Assembly: GCA_036346405.1 (NCBI GenBank)
Contig: CM070548.1
Span: 59,766,611-59,830,610, forward strand
Source of the DNA: Phyllostachys edulis
Taxonomy: Eukaryota > Streptophyta > Magnoliopsida > Poales > Poaceae
DNA length: 64,000 nt
Direction: 5' to 3'
In this document: positions 58,388 through 64,000 of the stretch, in pieces
Layout of the letters: every line of letters starts with the position of its first letter
Numbering within the stretch: position 1 is the first letter of the stretch
Translations under genes and position numbers: made by a program
Notes under the pieces: generated by a model
Seen by the model: only the letters and a program-made list of their open reading frames with translations
Database searches by the model: none
Told to the model about the DNA's origin: nothing

Positions 58388-59419
58388 ATATAATTGAGGC
58401 ATGAAACGGAATAGTCGATGGAATGTCGGGCATTTCATTTTCTTCATTGCTGGCACCTCTGCCTTCAACGTTTCTGATTAAGCTGCTGCACGTCGTCTGA
58501 CCTGAGAACATTACCCATATTGGAGTGAGCTACGATATGTTTTAGCAAACTAAAATGTACTACTAGAATATGACCAAATGATCATAAAGCGTGCAAAACA
58601 GGCACCTCTTCCATTAAAAGGAATATTTTGTTGCGGCGACTCTTGATGTTGTCTTGAATCTCTTGCGATTGCATCGGAACAAAGTCTTGTATTGTCTCTG
58701 GACCTTCAATTATGCAAAAACTATAGAAGAGAACCATGAGGGAGCTCTTATGGATTTAGCATATTTCTTGTTGAACTGAATTTCCACAGAAAAATAATGC
58801 AAATTACTCTACGTAGCATTCAGAAGATGTATAAGGCTAACGGTGCGTATCAAAGCTACCAGTTTGATGCAGCATTTTGGATGTCGTCACCATACCATAT
58901 TATGGTTAACCTTGGATATGATTTCCACTCCAAAGTCACAGCTTACATTCAAATTTTTCTACTTTAGACCAGGAAGCTCGAATTGAGATATCACTGAGAA
59001 CAACTCTCGGGCACATATTTCTTGGAGTGAATTTTTTTTTTGTAACTGAACTATGTACCGCGTATTTCCAAGCAGTCTATGCAGAAATATCAGAGTTTTA
59101 CACCTTAGTACTACTACTTACGCACCAACCAAGAGCTCAGCGTACATCTCCCATCCATTTCTGTAAACCAGAAAAAGAAAGGGATTTCGATGGAGCTGAA
59201 TCAATGCAACCTGGATAGGCCTCCGTCTCCGGCCGCCCTGGGCTCTCCGGCGGAGGAGCACTGCCGCAGCATCGTCTGGAGACCTGACCGGCGCTCTCCT
59301 CCACGCAGCACAATGCAGCTGAGGGAGCTGGAGAAAGCGAAGGAGCCGCCACCGCAAAGAGGCACTGGGACGCGGCCCTCGCTGCTGGCGGGTCATGGCG
59401 ACGCGGCGAGGCAAGACAT
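58388..59419 (-). pseudogene. Partial second copy of ORANGE (exons 1-3)
   Basis: Exon 2 (58606-58720) is intact in sequence and splice sites. Exon 1 (59211-59419) is six bases shorter with internal frameshifts. Exon 3 (about 58388-58501) has an insertion near its donor and a changed region by its acceptor. Exons 4-8 are missing at the gap. As assembled it cannot encode ORANGE. Confidence 0.8.
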
Positions 59420-59929
59420 CGCCGGCCCGCGACTCTCGCAGAACCACTGGAGGTGTGGCGCTGGGGCGCACGGAAGCTGCGTTGCTGTTGCGACGGATTA
59501 GGAATTTTAGATAAACGCCGGGGGTTTCTGGGTCTACGGGCTCGTGTCTCGCGGTCGGATCCGATTAGGAGAGTAGATGACAAAAGTGGAAAGGTGAAGC
59601 ATCTTCGCGCAGCGGTACCGGAATATTTTTTGTTGTGGTCACGTCGGTGCTGTATAAACGAAGGTATAGCTAAATTTTCACCTCAAATATACATTTAGAA
59701 GTAGTTTTTAGGAAGAGGTAGCGACTAGTTGAGTGGTTACGACGAAAAAAGAAAGACCGGCCCCTTTGGAAGCTAGAAATTTCTCGAACCACTCCTCTAA
59801 TTCACAAAAATAAATCGTTTTGCACATCAATATGATCCCTAAAATACAAAAATATTTATAAAATTCAATAATATTATAAAAATACTTTTTAAGATTTAAT
59901 CTATATGTATGATTTAAGGAGTCAAGATA

Positions 59930-60760
59930 CAACGCTATACCGTTAGGAAACACTTCCAACCAGATAGCAAAGTTTCGTGAATTTTAGTATAGCAAAGAAT
60001 TTCTTTATAAGTTTCAACGATGCAAAACTTCCATGGAACTTTTAGTTTTAAATGGTCAAGTTTCAAGAAGGTTTTAACAAAAGTTTCAAGTAGATTTCAT
60101 CGATTCTCGCAAAATTTTGAAGAAGTTCTAAAATCTTTCGAGGAAGTTAAAAAATTCAAGCATTTCATTCAAAAAAAATTCAAGCAAAAGTTTCATCCTT
60201 GTTTCATGAAGTTTCACTAGGTTTCATAGAGTTTCAAACAGCTTTAAAGTTTCAGCATTATGAGAGTGTTTCAACGTGTTTCAATGAATTTCAAATGAAA
60301 ACTTATCTTATACAAAAAAAGATAAAGCTCCATCGCACTTGGGATAAAACTTCATGAAATACATATGAATTAGTTTCATCTAGTTATTTGGAATTAAAAC
60401 TTGATGATACTTCATGAGACTTGGAATGAAACTTCATGAGACTTGAGATGAAACTTCATAAAACCTAATGAAACTACATGAAACCATAAAACTTAATGAA
60501 ACTATATGAAACTTGATGAAAATTCTTGAAACTTGGGATGAAACTTCATGACACTTAATGAAACCTCGATGAAGCACGTATGAAACTTGGGATAAAAATT
60601 CATGAAACTATATGAAACACGATGAAACTTGGGATGAAACTTAATGAGACTTTATTAGACTTGGGATGAAACTTTATGAAACTTAATAAAATTATATGAA
60701 ACTTGACGCGAACACGATGAAACTTGCTATGAAAATAAGGGCAAGAAGCGCAAAACACAG
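59930..60760. repeat. Unit 1 array, second copy
   Basis: Inverted TTTCA / TGAAA array as at 21526-22345, with the same strand switch near an A-rich tract (about 60310-60320). Confidence 0.8.
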
Positions 60761-60766
60761 GGAAAC

Positions 60767-61366
60767 TCCCTATCCCGAGGACCTCTCACGGTTGGCTCTA
60801 TTCTCGACCTCGAGGACGCCCTCCTCGTGGGCTCACTCCGCCGCGAGGGCGGCACTGCCACCGGTCCGTGCACCGCCACACCACCATCTTCGCCATCATG
60901 AGCGCCAGAATGTCATCGCCAAATTTTCACGCTTCACGCCACCATCCGTCGAAAGGAGGGCGCCATGTTGCAGCGTCTGTCCCGTGGTTCTTAAGAGGGT
61001 TCGATGCCCCACGCTGAGCTCACCACCGAGCACGAGCAGCCTGGAGCCCTCGAGCCCACCTAAGAAGAACCACTGCTCAATCAGAAAGCAACGGGACATC
61101 TACAAGTGGAAGCAACAGGTCGATGTTGGCCGATCATTTTGGTCTCGAGTAGGCGGGTACCACGTGGAGGACCGCGTCAGTCGATCATGGAGGCTAAGCA
61201 TGGGGGAGGAGGTCAGTGGGTGGAGATCGCCGAGGAGAACGAGTTTCGACGAGATCACCAAATGGTGGTTCGTGGACGCCTTTGTAAAGACGTGGGAGAG
61301 GGAGCACCTAGACACCATAAACAAGAGAAGGAGTATGGAGGAAGGGAAGAGATAAGGTTGTATTGA
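60767..61366 (+). pseudogene. PRISE fragment, copy C
   Basis: Counterpart of copy A with more damage: the VTWSVHR block is frameshifted, while WWFVDAFVKTWEREHLDTIN and the GGREEIRLY ending remain. Confidence 0.75.
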
Positions 61367-61454
61367 GGAGGGGATCAGAGTGTGTAGGGTTCAAAACGGA
61401 CGGAATCAAGCTATCTCGTTGATTTTGGCTCGCATCAGATATCTGCGTGCACAA

Positions 61455-62130
61455 GTTTTTGTTGCTACACAATGCTATACCATTGGAAGCACTTCCAACG
61501 ATATAGCAAAGTTTCGTGGAGTTTTAATATAGTGTAGCAAGTTTCATGTAAGTTTCAACGATGCAAAAGTTTCATGGAAGTTTTAGTTTTAAACGATCGA
61601 AGTTTTAAGAAGGTTTCAACAAAAGTTTCAAATAGATTTCATCAGGTTCTGCAAAAATTTGAAGTTCTAAAATCTTTCGAGGAAGTTAAAAAATCATAAA
61701 AGTTCCATCCATGTTTCATGAAGTTTCACTAGGTTTGAGAGTTTCAAATAGTTTCCGAAAGTTTCAAAGGCATTATGAGAGTGTTTCAATGTTTTTCAAT
61801 GAATTTCAAATGAAAACTTGTCATATACAAAAAAAAAAGATGAAACTTAATGAAACTATATGAAACTTCATGAGACTTGGGATGAAATTTCATAAGACTT
61901 GGGATGAAACTTCATGACACTTAATGAAACTATATGAAACTTGATTAAACGCGATGAAACTATATGAAAATTGATGAAACACGATGAAACTTGGAATGAA
62001 ACTTAATGAAACACGATGAAACTTGGGATGAAACTTAATGAAACTTCATGTGACTTGGGATGAAACTTAATGAAACTTCATGAGACTTGGGATAAAACTT
62101 AATGAAACTTGCCATGAAAATAAGGGCAAG
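61455..62130. repeat. Unit 2 array, second copy
   Basis: Counterpart of 23062-23745. Confidence 0.8.
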
Positions 62131-62151
62131 AAGAGTGGAAAACAAGGGAAA

Positions 62152-62778
62152 TCTTACTCCGAGGACCTTCTCTGCATCGCCACCCTCGACCTCGAGGACG
62201 TCCTCCTCAACGGGCTCGCCCGCCGCGAGGGCGCCACCGTCACCTGGTCCGTGCACCGCCCCACCACCATCCTCGGCTTCTCCCCATGGAGCGCCAGGAA
62301 CATCGTCGTCAGCCTCTGCATCTACGCCGCCATCTGCAGCAAGGAAGGCATCATGCTGCGGTGGCCTGGGTCCCGTGTCGATTGGGAGGGGTTCAACGAC
62401 GCCTCCGACGCAGAGCTCGTCACCGAGCACGAGCTCTGGGCAGCCCTGGAGCCTACTGGCAAGAACCAACCATTCAACTGCAGCAATAGGGACATCTACA
62501 AGTGGAAGCAGCTGTGGTCGATGCTGGTCGATCATTTTGGTCTAGAGTAGGTAGGGTACGATGGGGAGGACCAGTGCTCCAAGCTCGCAGAGGCCATGGC
62601 CGGGAAGGAGGTTGTGTGGGCGGAGATCGTCGAGGAGAATGACCTTGTGGAGACAGAGCTCGACGAGATCACCAACTGGTGGTTCGTGGATGCCGTGTAC
62701 AACATGGAGAGGGAGCACCTGGACACCATAAACAAGAGCAAGGAGTATGGAGGAAGGGAAGAGATAAGGTTGTATTGA
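62152..62778 (+). pseudogene. PRISE fragment, copy D (best preserved)
   Basis: One open frame, except for a TAG at 62548-62550 where the family has Trp (FGLE-stop-VGYDGED). Visible: DLEDVLLNGLARREGATVTW, VHRPTTILGFSPWSARN, CIYAAICSKEGIMLRWPGSR, WEGFNDASDAELVTEHELWA, NCSNRDIYKWKQLW, AMAGKEVVWAEIVEENDLVE and ITNWWFVDAVYNME. The NADPH-binding half and the catalytic FYY are absent, and the C-terminal FLGFRNTVNSF-type ending is replaced by GGREEIRLY. Confidence 0.85.
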
Positions 62779-63722
62779 GGAGGGGATCAGAGTGTGTAGG
62801 GTTCAGAATGGATGGCATCAAGCTATCTCGTTGATTTTGGCTCGGATGGTATACCGTGCGCAAGTTTTTCCCATGATTTAAATATTTAAAAAGATATCGA
62901 TTGCCAAAGTTTGACAACACGTATTTAGGGGTGCAAGTGGGTACGGGCTGTTCGCGAACCCACTAAATCCGTCCCACAATAAACGGTAAGTGGACTCCCG
63001 CTGGCTAGCTTATCTTTTAAGTGGACTTAAGTGGCAGCCCACATAGCCCATAATTTAGCCCGCGTAGCCCACCTCTTAACTCCAGCGGGCTAGCTTCTCT
63101 TGTTGATGTGCTACTGTGCAGACACGCAAGAAGGACATGCGCGCAATTAACGCGTGTTCCTATTTGGCTAATCCCATCTCACGGCATGACAGATTGCATT
63201 TATTCTTCTCAATATCAGTTGGCTACCAAACGATGGCTCTATGAATTGCACCGCGAGAACCCAGACCAGAACACGAGAAAGGCTTAGCCGGAGCTAGAGA
63301 AGCATTGACTCGTGCGTGCAAGGTCAGACCGCCGTGATGCTCGCTTCGTAATAAGAGTAGCAATAACTTGTACTTAAGGATAATTTGACTTTGAATGGAA
63401 CAATCTGACGATAAAATTGTGAAATTCCAAAGTTGAAGCATAAAGTATGCTTTTGGTAGTCAAGCTTCCTTCTAAAGATGTTGAATCAATGGACACTATC
63501 GGGGTTGTAGGCTTATCTAAACAATGAGAATTTTATTGGGGCAGAGTCCATGGATGTGTTGATAAAATCAAGAGTTGTTTTATTCTCACCATATATGATC
63601 GGAGGAACTAGGAATTACATTGACAAAACAACAAATTGGAGATGTAATGTATTCTTCTACATGCATACACCATTGTTTCAAAGAAACACTAGAGGCCTTT
63701 AGTCAATCATCGTTCATCATCC

Positions 63723-63960
63723 CTGGTGAACCATCATCGTCCTTGAAGCTCCGGCGCATGGGTGACGCCTCTGGTGAACCGTTATCATCCTTGAAGCTCC
63801 GACGCATGGGTGACGCGCCTGGTGAACCATTGTCATCATTGAAGTTCCGACGCATGGGCGCCGCCTTTGGTGAACCATTACCATCCTTGAAGCTCCGCCC
63901 ATCGGTGTCATCTTTGGTGAACAATCATCACCCTTGAAGCTCCGCAAGCATGGGCGACAA
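63723..63960. repeat. 48-bp minisatellite, second copy
   Basis: Same repeat as 25328-25567. Here the frame stays open through four units on both strands. Confidence 0.85.
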
Positions 63961-64000
63961 CTCAATGTGGATGTCGCCGTTGTTTGTCCTCGACATCCCT

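Larger units (their letters stand above)
58365..64000. repeat. Second copy of the 19948-25600 segment
   Basis: Collinear with the earlier segment from the middle of the ORANGE gene to past the minisatellite. Differences are mostly 1-6 base indels. The copy starts immediately at the gap edge and runs off the window, so it may be a true duplication, an allelic contig or a scaffolding error. Confidence 0.9.

Overview
The window is nuclear DNA of a grass (Poaceae). It holds intron-bearing genes whose products are plant-specific: a plastid ORANGE-type zinc-finger protein, the CHORD co-chaperone RAR1 and an Ole e 1/extensin-like protein, with a plant-style 40S ribosomal protein S14 gene at the left edge. 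Between them lie nested LTR retrotransposons, hAT, CACTA and Mutator-like elements of the kinds common in grass genomes. The species cannot be fixed from the sequence alone. Repeated copies differ mainly by 1-6 base indels, so part of the variation may be assembly noise. An exact 100-N run at 58265-58364 marks a scaffold join.

Layout: 1-2200 is the 5' part of RPS14 (minus strand) with its promoter. About 2500-17770 is an old LTR-type element split by a young, gag-only LTR element (4369-16265, 5-bp target duplication, LTRs of about 3.8 kb). A degenerate tRNA-Leu follows at about 18.3 kb, then ORANGE (18621-21018, minus, eight coding exons). Positions 21530-24470 hold two tandem units, each joining an inverted TTTCA/TGAAA array to a broken C-terminal fragment of a PRISE (progesterone 5-beta-reductase/iridoid synthase-like) gene, followed by a 48-bp minisatellite. 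Positions 27.4-36.1 kb hold a U2 snRNA pseudogene and a decayed hAT element that received a 1.47-kb CACTA element and a 5.8-kb Mutator-like element with a transposase and a convergent second ORF. The Ole e 1-like gene is at 37429-38079 (plus). RAR1 spans 38797-45190 (minus, five coding exons), with transposon debris in its second intron. A Tekay/Del-type Ty3-gypsy element runs from 46797 to the gap, with a 2.28-kb hAT element inside its reverse transcriptase. After the gap, 58365-64000 repeats 19948-25600 almost completely.

The host genes do not form a pathway. RPS14 is ribosomal, ORANGE works in plastids on carotenoid accumulation, RAR1 is a cytosolic HSP90/SGT1 partner in NLR immunity, and the Ole e 1-like protein is secreted. 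The most unusual feature is the gag-only element. Long stretches of its LTRs, and parts of its internal region, are consecutive short perfect inverted repeats (arms of about 4-7 bases, loops very often ACACA or AACACAT). The arms change from hairpin to hairpin while remaining complementary, which suggests a selected RNA (or single-stranded DNA) structure in place of a protein-coding role.
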